The notes under the pieces: model-generated | Database searches by the model: none | Told to the model about the DNA's origin: nothing | Seen by the model: the letters and a program-made list of their open reading frames with translations, nothing else | Program-made: the position numbers and the translations under genes | In this document: positions 7,756 through 13,306 of the stretch, in pieces | Layout of the letters: the number at the start of each line of letters is the position of its first letter | How positions within the stretch are numbered: the stretch's first letter is position 1 | Source: a virus | Virus record (IMG/VR): IMGVR_UViG_3300032315_000060 | Coordinates: 1 to 27,214 of that record | Direction: 5' to 3' (one strand) | Length of the DNA: 27,214 bases

Positions 7756-7898
7756 TTAGTAGCCATTAAATAAAGACCTACGTTACCGAAAGCGTATCCT
7801 GCATAGCAGATTGCCATACCAATATTTCCCTTAAATGCCTGTTCAGCAGCTATGTAGATATAGATCACGCCTGTAACAATAATTAACCATGCGCTCAT
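7752..7898 (-). CDS. Small membrane protein, 48 residues
   Basis: This short gene encodes a hydrophobic protein beginning MSAWLIIVTGVIYIYIAAEQ. The first ~18 residues form one membrane segment. Residues ~26-44 (IGMAICYAGYAFGNVGLYLM) form a second, with a short charged turn AEQAFKGN between, so a two-helix hairpin is likely. The ribosome site AGGGG (minus strand, 7904-7908) is five bases from the ATG. The stop overlaps the start of the metallopeptidase gene (ATGA), making it the first gene of the island. Upstream on the minus strand, AT-rich hexamers TATAAA (7925-7930) and TACAAT (7919-7924) could serve as -10 boxes, but no good -35 was found. The function is unknown; size and topology would allow a holin-like or membrane-adaptor role. 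Confidence 0.75.
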   Translation of the reverse strand: MSAWLIIVTGVIYIYIAAEQAFKGNIGMAICYAGYAFGNVGLYLMATK

Positions 7899-7941
7899 AA
7901 AGACCCCTATTATGTTTCATTGTATTTATAACAAAAAGATG

Positions 7942-7969
7942 TTGCACAAAGTTGAAAAAGTAGTAATAT
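7942..7969 (+). promoter_or_regulatory. Sigma70-like promoter for the second structural operon
   Basis: TTGCAC at 7942-7947 and TAATAT at 7964-7969 are separated by 16 bases, each differing from the consensus in two positions or fewer. The site lies in the 155-base gap between divergent transcription units, directly after the point where the head operon is terminated. A new forward start is needed there for everything downstream. The predicted start near 7976 gives a leader of about 78 bases. A second TTGAAA at 7952-7957 is too close to the -10 to act as its -35. Confidence 0.6.
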
Positions 7970-7977
7970 CTGTACAT

Positions 7978-8031
7978 CTGGGTGAATCGCTTATCAAACC
8001 GCCCCAGCGGACGCATACACGATTGATAGGC
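7978..8031 (+). promoter_or_regulatory. Structured 5' leader (nested stem-loops)
   Basis: A nine-pair outer stem (7989-7997 with 8023-8031, one G-U) encloses a perfect four-pair hairpin CCGC-CCCA-GCGG at 7999-8010. Two competing pairings also exist: CTGGG 7978-7982 with CCCAG 8003-8007, and AATCG 7985-7989 with CGATT 8020-8024. Because the pairings are mutually exclusive, the leader could switch between folds. The fold ends 12 bases before GGAG (8043-8046), leaving the ribosome site of the 8054 gene free. Whether it is a stability element, a processing site or a regulator cannot be told from one sequence. Confidence 0.4.
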
Positions 8032-8053
8032 TTACTTTGTATGGAGAATTAAC

Positions 8054-8593
8054 ATGGCACGATCCACATTCCAAGGTCCAATTCGTTCATTGGGCGGCAT
8101 TTATCAACAAGGTCCAGCTACTATTGTTGAAATTACAACCAGCACCACATTAAATCCAGAAGATCACGGCGGGCGTATTATTTCCATTGGTGGTTCTTTA
8201 GCTGCTGCTTTAACCTTAACACTACCAACCATTAACGCATCTGCAAACCCAACCACTTCCGGTCCTGGTCAAGATCCAAGCACCGCCAACAATGAAGGCG
8301 TGGTGTACACCATTTGGGTTCCAACCACAATCTCTACTTCTTCCTTGAAGATTGGTACTGACGGCACAGATAAGTATGTAGGCGCTATATTGTCTATTGA
8401 TACAGACACTTCTGGTGCTGCTGTAGGCTTCGTTGCTGGTGCAAGCGATGACTTTATTAACTTTAACGGTACAACTACTGGCGGTGTTGCGGGTACATTT
8501 GTACAGATCTACGCAATTGCTGCACTAAAGTATATGGTTACAGGCACAGTGTTAGGTTCTGGTACTGTTGCAACTCCGTTTGCTACTTCTTAA
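8054..8593 (+). CDS. Putative virion structural protein
   Basis: This 179-residue protein starts MARSTFQGPIRSLGGIYQQG and is rich in Thr, Ser, Gly and Ala with short beta strands and few charges, as in head-fibre or decoration proteins. Its first ~20 residues are basic and might anchor it to the capsid or tail. The rest reads as a beta sandwich (SIGGSLAAALTLTLPTINAS, YTIWVPTTISTSSLKIGTDG). There is no catalytic motif or membrane segment. GGAG at 8043-8046 is seven bases from the ATG. It is the first gene after the forward promoter and structured leader and is closed by a perfect hairpin. I have seen similar proteins in aquatic phage late regions but do not know a tested function. A capsid-surface role is inferred. 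Confidence 0.65.
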   Translation: MARSTFQGPIRSLGGIYQQGPATIVEITTSTTLNPEDHGGRIISIGGSLAAALTLTLPTINASANPTTSGPGQDPSTANNEGVVYTIWVPTTISTSSLKIGTDGTDKYVGAILSIDTDTSGAAVGFVAGASDDFINFNGTTTGGVAGTFVQIYAIAALKYMVTGTVLGSGTVATPFATS

Positions 8594-8603
8594 TTAATCT
8601 AGC

Positions 8604-8625
8604 GGACTAGGGAAAACCCTAGTCC
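8604..8625 (+). terminator. Perfect intercistronic hairpin without T tract
   Basis: A perfect nine-pair stem, GGACTAGGG / CCCTAGTCC, with an AAAA loop begins 10 bases after the stop of the preceding gene. No T run follows on either strand, so it is a poor intrinsic terminator. It may instead stabilise the upstream mRNA against 3' exonuclease or act as a partial attenuator before the next ribosome site at 8638-8642. Confidence 0.6.
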
Positions 8626-8649
8626 ACTTAACATCTTAGGAGATTGATT

Positions 8650-9450
8650 ATGGCTAATATTGGAATCTGGCGTTCTATTACCCAAGTGGGTACGTACGAG
8701 CCGTTTGAGCTTCAGGTTGCTCGTGGGCAAATTCAAGGACATCGGAATGTCACTGTCTTTGGATTCAACCCAGATGTTGACCAAACTCAAGTCTCGGTTT
8801 GGCCCTTGCAAAGTCTGATTACGTTCCCTGCATCTGCTTTGCAAATGAAGGTCAGTTCGACGAGTGCAAACGACACAAGCGCAGGAACTGGTGCACGAAC
8901 AGTCATCGTTCAGGGGTTGGACGCAAATTACAATGAAGTCACAGAGACCGTCACGCTGAACGGACAAACAGCCGTCACGATGACCGCATCGCTTCTTCGC
9001 ATCAATTACGCTTATGTGGCAACCGCAGGCTCTGGAAACAGCGCCGCAGGCGACATCTACATCGGCACAGGCACTGTGACCGCAGGCGTCCCTGCGACCG
9101 TCTACGACATCATCAAGACTGATTACAACAACACAACCACAGGTAGTTACACCATCCCAGCAGGGTATACGGGGTATTTGTCTCAAGGTCTGTTTTCGGC
9201 GGGTCAGCCCAGCGGCTCGACTCAAGTTCAAGGTCGTTTGTTGACCCGTGGTTTGAACAATATCCGCATGACTGCGGCGCTCACCACTTTGAACAACGGC
9301 GTGGCGGACTATGTGTTTGAGTACCCGCTGGCAATACCAGAGAAGACCACGGTTGAGGCAACTGCAATTGCCAGTGCAAACAACAACGCCGTGTCTTCCA
9401 TGTTCATTATCCTCGTAGTTCAAAACTACATGCAGGGCATAAATGGCTAA
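8650..9450 (+). CDS. Putative virion structural protein, GC-rich
   Basis: The protein has 266 residues. ATG at 8650 is chosen over an in-frame TTG at 8644 because AGGAG (8638-8642) is spaced seven bases from it. The protein is Thr/Ser/Ala/Gly-rich and beta-stranded. It starts MANIGIWRSITQVGTYEPFE and contains IVQGLDANYNEVTETVTLNG, a pattern I associate with virion proteins of marine and freshwater phages. There is no membrane segment or enzyme motif. Base composition is clearly different from the neighbours: hand counts give 33/60 G/C at 9001-9060 and 36/60 at 9061-9120, with many GAC, ATC, ACC and GCC codons. This suggests recent acquisition from a different phage background. The last eight bases overlap the next gene. 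Confidence 0.68.
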   Translation: MANIGIWRSITQVGTYEPFELQVARGQIQGHRNVTVFGFNPDVDQTQVSVWPLQSLITFPASALQMKVSSTSANDTSAGTGARTVIVQGLDANYNEVTETVTLNGQTAVTMTASLLRINYAYVATAGSGNSAAGDIYIGTGTVTAGVPATVYDIIKTDYNNTTTGSYTIPAGYTGYLSQGLFSAGQPSGSTQVQGRLLTRGLNNIRMTAALTTLNNGVADYVFEYPLAIPEKTTVEATAIASANNNAVSSMFIILVVQNYMQGING

Positions 9451-9763
9451 GACTCCTGCGTGGCAACGCAAAGAGGGCAAAAACCCCGAAGGCGGTCTAA
9501 ACGCTAAGGGGCGAGCTTCATACAATGCAGCAAATCCGGGGAAACCAGGATTAAAAGCTCCCCAGCCAGAAGGCGGTTCAAGACGTGATTCGTTTTGTGC
9601 CCGCATGAAAGGTATGAAGCGTAAATTAACCAGCGCTAAAACCGCTAACGATCCAGATAGCCGCATCAACAAGTCATTACGTGCTTGGAACTGTAAAGAA
9701 GGCGGGTCTGTTCGTGGTGGAGGATGTGAGATTCGTGGTAAGACTAAAGGGAAGATGGTATGA
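9443..9763 (+). CDS. Small basic protein, DUF6321-like, with C-terminal KGKTKG signature
   Basis: The protein has 106 residues and is strongly basic. The N-terminal AWQRKEGKNPEGGLNAKGRA and the central RRDSFCARMKGMKRKLTSAK with DPDSRINKSLRAWNCKEGG match what I remember of DUF6321, a family of small phage proteins of unknown function. It ends GGGCEIRGKTKGKMV (9716-9760), a signature shared with the genes at 10212 and 10494. No membrane segment was seen. Basic charge and helix-breaking glycines are compatible with DNA binding inside the head or nucleic-acid packing, but there is no direct evidence. The gene begins eight bases inside the previous one and its stop overlaps the holin start (ATGA), so it is co-translated with both. 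Confidence 0.8.
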   Translation: MAKTPAWQRKEGKNPEGGLNAKGRASYNAANPGKPGLKAPQPEGGSRRDSFCARMKGMKRKLTSAKTANDPDSRINKSLRAWNCKEGGSVRGGGCEIRGKTKGKMV

Positions 9764-9945
9764 AAGAGCATTTAACCGAAAGCACTAAACACGTTGTAGA
9801 TGGGATATCTTTAGTTACAGTGGTAGGCACACTAACAGACTTATTGCCTGCGGTAGCGGCTTTATTTACGATTGTTTGGACAGTAATTCGTATTTATGAA
9901 ACCAAAACAGTTCAAGGATGGATTAATCGTGCCAAGCGTAAGTAA
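9760..9945 (+). CDS. Holin-like small membrane protein (T7-type candidate)
   Basis: The protein has 61 residues. There is a charged N-terminus, then GISLVTVVGTLTDLLPAV and ALFTIVWTVIRIYETKTVQ. The stronger membrane helix is at about 29-46, with a weaker one at about 13-27, followed by a basic tail GWINRAKRK. The layout recalls T7 gp17.5-type (class II) holins, which form the lethal membrane lesion that lets lysozyme out. It starts inside the previous gene's stop (ATGA) and its end overlaps the next gene by 17 bases. It lies 17 kb before the lysozyme, where the three-TM holin candidate is found, so one of the two may act as antiholin or serve another membrane role. The call is based on size and hydropathy judged by eye. 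Confidence 0.6.
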   Translation: MKEHLTESTKHVVDGISLVTVVGTLTDLLPAVAALFTIVWTVIRIYETKTVQGWINRAKRK

Positions 9946-10210
9946 GAAGCAACACAATTTCATGGCGGCTGTGGCTAAGAACCCCGGTTTTGCTAAGAAA
10001 GCAGGAGTACCTTCTGCGGTTGGGAAGGAATTTTTAACTGCCGACAAAGGCAAAACTTTTAAAGAAGGTGGGACTATGAAAAAAGCAAATCCGTTTATGG
10101 AAATGATTGCAAAGAAAAAAGAAGCTGCTGCTAAAAAGCCAGCTAAAGCGGCTGCTATGCCTATGAAAAAAGGTGGCGTGGCTAAAAAGAAAAGCGGAAA
10201 GGCTTGCTAA
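9929..10210 (+). CDS. Small basic phage protein (KKQHNFM type)
   Basis: This 93-residue protein starts at GTG 9929, giving PSVSKKQHNFMAAVAKNPGF, a recognisable beginning of a widespread small phage protein of unknown function. An upstream in-frame ATG at 9896 would add 11 residues translated from inside the holin gene and is less likely. AAGGA (9914-9918) is ten bases before the GTG. The sequence continues AKKAGVPSAVGKEFLTADKG and then a very Lys/Ala-rich tail (KKKEAAAKKPAKAAA, MKKGGVAKKKSGKAC), similar to histone-like tails. It is highly positive, with no aromatic core, so it is probably partly disordered. It could be a packaged nucleic-acid-binding protein. That function is inferred from charge only. 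Confidence 0.72.
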   Translation: MPSVSKKQHNFMAAVAKNPGFAKKAGVPSAVGKEFLTADKGKTFKEGGTMKKANPFMEMIAKKKEAAAKKPAKAAAMPMKKGGVAKKKSGKAC

Positions 10211-10211
10211 C

Positions 10212-10493
10212 ATGGCTAAGTTTCCCGATCTAACCGGTGATGGTGAAGTAACTCAAGCCGACATCCTAAAGGGACGCGGCGTAAAAGCAGCTAAAAAAGG
10301 TGGACTTATGAAACATTCAGATATTAAAAAAGACATGCCGATGATGAAAAAAGTAGCTGCTAAGGCAGTTAAAGGGCACGAGTCACGTATGCACAAGATG
10401 GCGGGTGGTGGTGTAACCCGTGCTGATGGCTGCGTTATGAAGGGTCACACCAAAGGCAAGATGGTTAAGATGGCGGGCGGCGGAAGTTGCTAA
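10212..10493 (+). CDS. Small basic protein with EF-hand-like loop and ADGC/KGHTKG signature
   Basis: This 93-residue protein has its start at ATG 10212, one base after the previous stop, because an upstream in-frame ATG lies within another gene. Residues 6-17 (DLTGDGEVTQAD) match a 12-residue EF-hand or dockerin calcium loop, with D6, T8, D10, T14 and D17 in ligand positions. A Lys-rich region follows, then KMAGGGVTRADGCVMKG with HTKGKMV at 10419-10466, and a second KMAGGGSC at the very end. The duplicated KMAGGG and the signature tie it to the proteins at 9443, 10494 and 11281. Only one loop is present and the supporting helices are short, so calcium binding is a hypothesis. The role is unknown. 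Confidence 0.75.
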   Translation: MAKFPDLTGDGEVTQADILKGRGVKAAKKGGLMKHSDIKKDMPMMKKVAAKAVKGHESRMHKMAGGGVTRADGCVMKGHTKGKMVKMAGGGSC

Positions 10494-10889
10494 ATGCCAA
10501 GTTCTCGTGTTAACCCCATTTCTCCTGCCGCCCAATTAGATTTGGGCTTTGGTAATACCCCTGAACAAGTACAAAAGGGTAGAGCGGCAGATCCGGGGTA
10601 TAAGGAAGTACACGAGAAGTACAACCCACCAGAGAAAGACCAGAAAGCTAAAGCTGCTGAGAACAAAGAGTTTGAAGACAAGCGCCAGCAAAGAAGTAAG
10701 TTAATACAGCAGACGGAAATGGCTAAGATCAAAGAGATCTTTGAGCGGTCTAAAGGGGGTGGCGGTGCTGCTGGTATCCCTAAGACTGGTAAAAAGCCCT
10801 ATGACTTTAAGAAGGGCGGATTAATTAGTGCATCATCCCGTGCTGACGGTTGTGCTGTACGGGGCAAGACTAAAGGACGCATGATATGA
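10494..10889 (+). CDS. Small basic protein with C-terminal RADGC/KGKTKG signature
   Basis: This 131-residue protein starts directly after the previous stop (TAAATG). The N-terminal third is Pro/Asn-containing (NPISPAAQLDLGFGNTPEQ). Residues ~40-85 form a charged helix (EKDQKAKAAENKEFEDKRQQ and RSKLIQQTEMAKIKEIFERS), followed by a glycine stretch and KKPYDFKKGG. The last 16 residues, RADGCAVRGKTKGRMI (10839-10886), closely match the end of the preceding gene's signature. The codons differ at many synonymous sites between the copies, so the motif looks conserved by protein-level selection, not freshly copied. The stop overlaps the next ATG (ATGA). No family or function is known to me. A helical body with a fixed basic Cys-containing tail suggests a shared docking partner. 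Confidence 0.75.
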   Translation: MPSSRVNPISPAAQLDLGFGNTPEQVQKGRAADPGYKEVHEKYNPPEKDQKAKAAENKEFEDKRQQRSKLIQQTEMAKIKEIFERSKGGGGAAGIPKTGKKPYDFKKGGLISASSRADGCAVRGKTKGRMI

Positions 10890-11284
10890 GAGCTAGTCGA
10901 GGCATGGGCGCTGTGATGCCTAGCAAAATGCCGGGCAAGAAAGTCATTCATCGTAAGGACAACCCTAACGATGTGGATATGTACGCCAAGGGCGGTAAGG
11001 TTGGTAAAAGCGTTACTACTACCAAAGGTGGTACAGCTTCTGCCATAGCTAAAAAATTACTACAGAAGCCGGGTTCGTTAACTGCGGCTGATACGTTTGC
11101 AGAAGGTGGCAAAACTTCTAGCGTTAACAAGGCGGGTAACTACACCAAACCCGGTATGCGCAAGTCTTTATTTGAGAGTATCAAAGCGTCTGCTACGCAT
11201 GGTACGGGGGCGGGTCAATGGTCTGCTAGGAAAGCACAACTCCTAGCTAAACGCTATAAAGAAAAAGGCGGGGGCTATAAGTGA
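10886..11284 (+). CDS. Small basic protein with QWSARKAQ C-terminal domain
   Basis: The protein has 132 residues. The N-terminal part, ASRGMGAVMPSKMPGKKVI then HRKDNPNDVDMYAKGGKV, is a recognisable phage small-protein type. The middle is a Thr/Ala/Gly linker. Residues ~85-132, KAGNYTKPGMRKSLFESIKA then GAGQWSARKAQLLAKRYKEK, form a compact Trp-containing domain seen in many phage and some bacterial proteins, with no proven function. It looks like a fusion of two short modules. The start lies in the previous stop (ATGA) and the end overlaps the next gene's GTG (GTGA), so translation is coupled throughout. It could be a DNA- or RNA-binding internal head protein, inferred from charge. Confidence 0.75.
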   Translation: MRASRGMGAVMPSKMPGKKVIHRKDNPNDVDMYAKGGKVGKSVTTTKGGTASAIAKKLLQKPGSLTAADTFAEGGKTSSVNKAGNYTKPGMRKSLFESIKASATHGTGAGQWSARKAQLLAKRYKEKGGGYK

Positions 11285-11631
11285 AATGGTCAGACAAACG
11301 CAAAAAATCAATCAACTGCGACAGCCCAAAGGGGTTCTCGGAGAAAGCCCATTGCGCCAGCAAAAAGAAGAAAATGGCAGGGGGTGGTTTAGCCGCATCG
11401 CAACGTTCCTTAAAAGCTTGGGGCGACCAAGAGTGGACAACCAAGTCAGGGAAGAAGTCATCCGAGACGGGGGAACGATACCTGCCCAAAAAAGCAATAC
11501 AAGCGTTAAGCCCGTCCGAGTACGCAGCAACAACACAAGCAAAGCGGGCGGGAAAAGCACAAGGAAAACAGTTCGTGCCCCAGCCCAAAGGAATAAAAGC
11601 AAAAGTAAAACCGTACAGAAAGGTTAAATAA
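11281..11631 (+). CDS. Small basic protein with GERYLPKKAI domain
   Basis: The protein has 116 residues and starts at GTG 11281, which overlaps the previous TGA. The N-terminus has KRKKSINCDSPKGFSEKAHC with two Cys, then KKKKMAGGGLAASQRSLKAW, which repeats the KMAGGG and SLKAW/SLRAW elements of the proteins at 10212 and 9443. The C-terminal half, SGKKSSETGERYLPKKAIQA then SPSEYAATTQAKRAGKAQGK, is a basic module common in aquatic phage genomes and of unknown function. Very high Lys content, no acidic stretch and no membrane segment. It is the last gene of the first small-basic-protein run and is followed after 3 bases by the adaptor gene. Its role is unknown. Confidence 0.75.
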   Translation: MKWSDKRKKSINCDSPKGFSEKAHCASKKKKMAGGGLAASQRSLKAWGDQEWTTKSGKKSSETGERYLPKKAIQALSPSEYAATTQAKRAGKAQGKQFVPQPKGIKAKVKPYRKVK

Positions 11632-11634
11632 AAG

Positions 11635-12387
11635 ATGACCGTAGTTGCCAATGCAACATTTAATCTTGACCTCTCGGAGATGGTCGAAGAAGCGTTTGAG
11701 CGCTGTGGCTCAGAGCTTCGTTCTGGTTATGATTTGCGTACAGCCCGTCGTTCTTTGAATCTGTTGTTTGCTGATTGGGCAAACCGAGGCATTAACTTAT
11801 GGACGATTGAGCAGGGACAGATCCCGCTGGTACAGGGTACAAACACCTATGACTTACCGCTTGATACTGTAGACTTAATTGAGCACGTTATTCGTACAAA
11901 CCCTGGAGTGCAGAATACTCAGGCAGACCTAACAATCTCACGCATCTCAGTATCTACATACGCAACAATCCCCAACAAGTTGCAGCAAGCTCGCCCTATT
12001 CAAGTATGGGTAAATCGTCAGTCTGGTGCTACATACGCAGGTACAAGCAGCTCTACCCCACCAGCAGGCGTTAATGCCCCTAAGATCGTTATTTGGCCTA
12101 CCCCAGACCAAGGCACTGCCCTAGACCCCTATTACACGTTTGTTTACTGGCGACTGCGCCGTATTCATGATGCGGGTGATGGCGTTAACACAATGGACAT
12201 ACCATTTCGTTTTTTGCCCTGTTTGATTGCCGGTCTGGCTTATTACTTGGCGTTGAAGATTCCGGGCTCGGATGTACGTTTGCCGATCCTAAAACAGCAG
12301 TATGACGAGGCTTGGGAGTTTGCGGCTACAGAAGACAGAGATAAGTCGCCTGACCGCTTTGTACCACGCCGGATGTATATTACCTAG
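11635..12387 (+). CDS. Head-tail adaptor (P22 gp4-like connector)
   Basis: The protein has 250 residues. The beginning, LSEMVEEAFERCGSELRSGY then DLRTARRSLNLLFADWANRG, is the helical bundle typical of gp4/gp6-type adaptors that bind below the portal ring. The middle is beta-rich with a Ser/Thr/Pro linker (TSSSTPPAG), and the end returns to helices (YYLALKIPGSDVRLPILKQQ and YDEAWEFAATEDRDKSPDRF). Size and order fit the connector that closes the head after packaging and receives the tail. The ATG follows a weak AAAG site and is three bases after the previous stop. The following zinc-ribbon and neck genes support the assignment. Family assignment is by recognised pattern. Confidence 0.85.
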   Translation: MTVVANATFNLDLSEMVEEAFERCGSELRSGYDLRTARRSLNLLFADWANRGINLWTIEQGQIPLVQGTNTYDLPLDTVDLIEHVIRTNPGVQNTQADLTISRISVSTYATIPNKLQQARPIQVWVNRQSGATYAGTSSSTPPAGVNAPKIVIWPTPDQGTALDPYYTFVYWRLRRIHDAGDGVNTMDIPFRFLPCLIAGLAYYLALKIPGSDVRLPILKQQYDEAWEFAATEDRDKSPDRFVPRRMYIT

Positions 12388-12395
12388 AGCTAGCC

Positions 12396-12824
12396 ATGCC
12401 AAACACCTTTGCATCTGGTAAACGGGCTATATCGCAGTGCGACCGCTGTAATTTCAGGTTTCAGTTAAAAGAGCTGCGCATTGAGATTATCAAGACTAAG
12501 CCCTATCAGCTATACGTTTGTAAGGCGTGCTGGGATCCTGACCATCCTCAATTGCAGTTGGGTATGTACCCTGTTGAAGATCCGCAAGCATTACGGCATC
12601 CAAGACCGGATAATACGTACTATCAGGGTGGATATACGGGCTTGCAGTTAAATCAAAATGCAGGTTCAACGCTTAATGGGTTTGGAGACCCTACAGGCGG
12701 TAGCAGAGTGTTTCAATGGGGTTGGGCACCCGTGGGCGGAGCAAGCGGTTTTGATACCCCATTAACGCCAAATTACTTGCTTTCACAAGGGCAAGTGGGT
12801 AATGTAACGGTAACGACAACATAG
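12396..12824 (+). CDS. Zinc-ribbon virion-associated protein
   Basis: The protein has 142 residues. The N-terminal ~50 residues hold two CxxC knuckles, C15-D-R-C18 and C42-K-A-C45, followed by WDPDHPQ, a layout that fits a small zinc ribbon. The rest is Gly/Asn/Thr-rich and extended (QGGYTGLQLNQNAGSTLNGF), with a C-terminal VGNVTVTTT strand. Proteins of this form often follow the adaptor gene in aquatic short-tailed phages and are probably neck or tail components. The zinc site may brace a small fold within the connector. There is no DNA-binding helix, so regulation is less likely. It sits 8 bases after the adaptor stop and is followed by a good AGGAG for the next gene. Confidence 0.8.
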   Translation: MPNTFASGKRAISQCDRCNFRFQLKELRIEIIKTKPYQLYVCKACWDPDHPQLQLGMYPVEDPQALRHPRPDNTYYQGGYTGLQLNQNAGSTLNGFGDPTGGSRVFQWGWAPVGGASGFDTPLTPNYLLSQGQVGNVTVTTT

Positions 12825-12833
12825 GAGAAAGAC

Positions 12834-13043
12834 ATGTTTAAAAAAGGCGCAGACGGTGTTACTAAAAAAGGTAAAACCAAGGGTACAAACCTAGGTGATA
12901 CAGGCCCAAGCGTTGGCATCCAAAAGGGTGGCAAAGGCGGTGCGGGTGGTAAAACCAACGAGCAAATGCTAAAAATGGGTCGCAATATGGCTAAAATAGC
13001 TAACCAAGGAATGATGCGCAAAAGCGCAGGAAGAGGTCGATAA
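12834..13043 (+). CDS. Small Gly/Lys-rich protein with KGKTKG element
   Basis: This 69-residue, very basic protein has ~20% Gly. GADGVTKKGKTKGTNLGDTG near its N-terminus echoes the ADGC-x2-KGKTKG signature of the 9.4-10.9 kb genes, but without the Cys and at the opposite end of the protein. A glycine/lysine stretch (IQKGGKGGAGGKTNEQM) and a short helix ending RKSAGRGR follow. AGGAG at 12823-12827 sets the start. The stop overlaps the next ATG by one base (TAATG). Composition suggests a disordered nucleic-acid-binding chain. No function is known to me, and the relation to the other small basic proteins is inferred from the motif. Confidence 0.7.
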   Translation: MFKKGADGVTKKGKTKGTNLGDTGPSVGIQKGGKGGAGGKTNEQMLKMGRNMAKIANQGMMRKSAGRGR

Positions 13044-13306
13044 TGGCTAAGTACAGCATGAAACGTGATGGTAAAGAGGTAGGTCCAGCGTCTGTGTATG
13101 CTGAGCCACATACTATGTCAGGCAAAAAAGTAACTGTTGCTGGTGCTATTAAAGATACGTCTGGTGCACAAGTTATGGATGAGCTCGATATTTCTGTGGG
13201 TAAGCTGAGCAAAAACCTTGGTAAAGGCGTGAAGACATCGGGTATTGAGACTCGTGGTAACGGAGCTGCTACTAAAGGGCGTATTGCTAGAGGACCAATG
13301 GCTTGA
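13043..13306 (+). CDS. Small basic protein
   Basis: The protein has 87 residues. An N-terminal beta-like part (KYSMKRDGKEVGPASVYAEP, then GKKVTVAGAIKDTSGAQVMD) is followed by a helix and a basic Gly/Ala tail, GNGAATKGRIARGPMA, which recalls the KG(K/R) endings of the other small proteins. It is coupled to both neighbours: TAATG with the previous gene and TTGA with the next. The N-terminal half may be a small folded domain. I do not recognise a named family. Its place just before the neck protein, with the second cluster of small basic proteins, suggests a virion component delivered or packaged with DNA, but that is only an inference. Confidence 0.7.
   Translation: MAKYSMKRDGKEVGPASVYAEPHTMSGKKVTVAGAIKDTSGAQVMDELDISVGKLSKNLGKGVKTSGIETRGNGAATKGRIARGPMA

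Noticed and set aside
7899-8053. tRNA or other structural RNA in the divergent gap
   Set aside because: The fold has no acceptor, T-arm or anticodon pattern of a tRNA, and the stems are better described as an mRNA leader.
8599-9771. 390-codon open frame on the minus strand
   Set aside because: It lies fully opposite two convincing forward genes with good ribosome sites and overlaps the hairpin at 8604. Its protein is Cys/Arg/His-rich with no recognisable domain. GC-rich forward codons explain the absence of stops.
11286-11627. 113-codon forward frame overlapping the 11281 gene
   Set aside because: A shadow of the Lys-rich gene at 11281. The latter has a GTGA-coupled start and recognisable SLKAW and GERYLP elements, and the shadow is only an Arg/Lys-rich shift of it.
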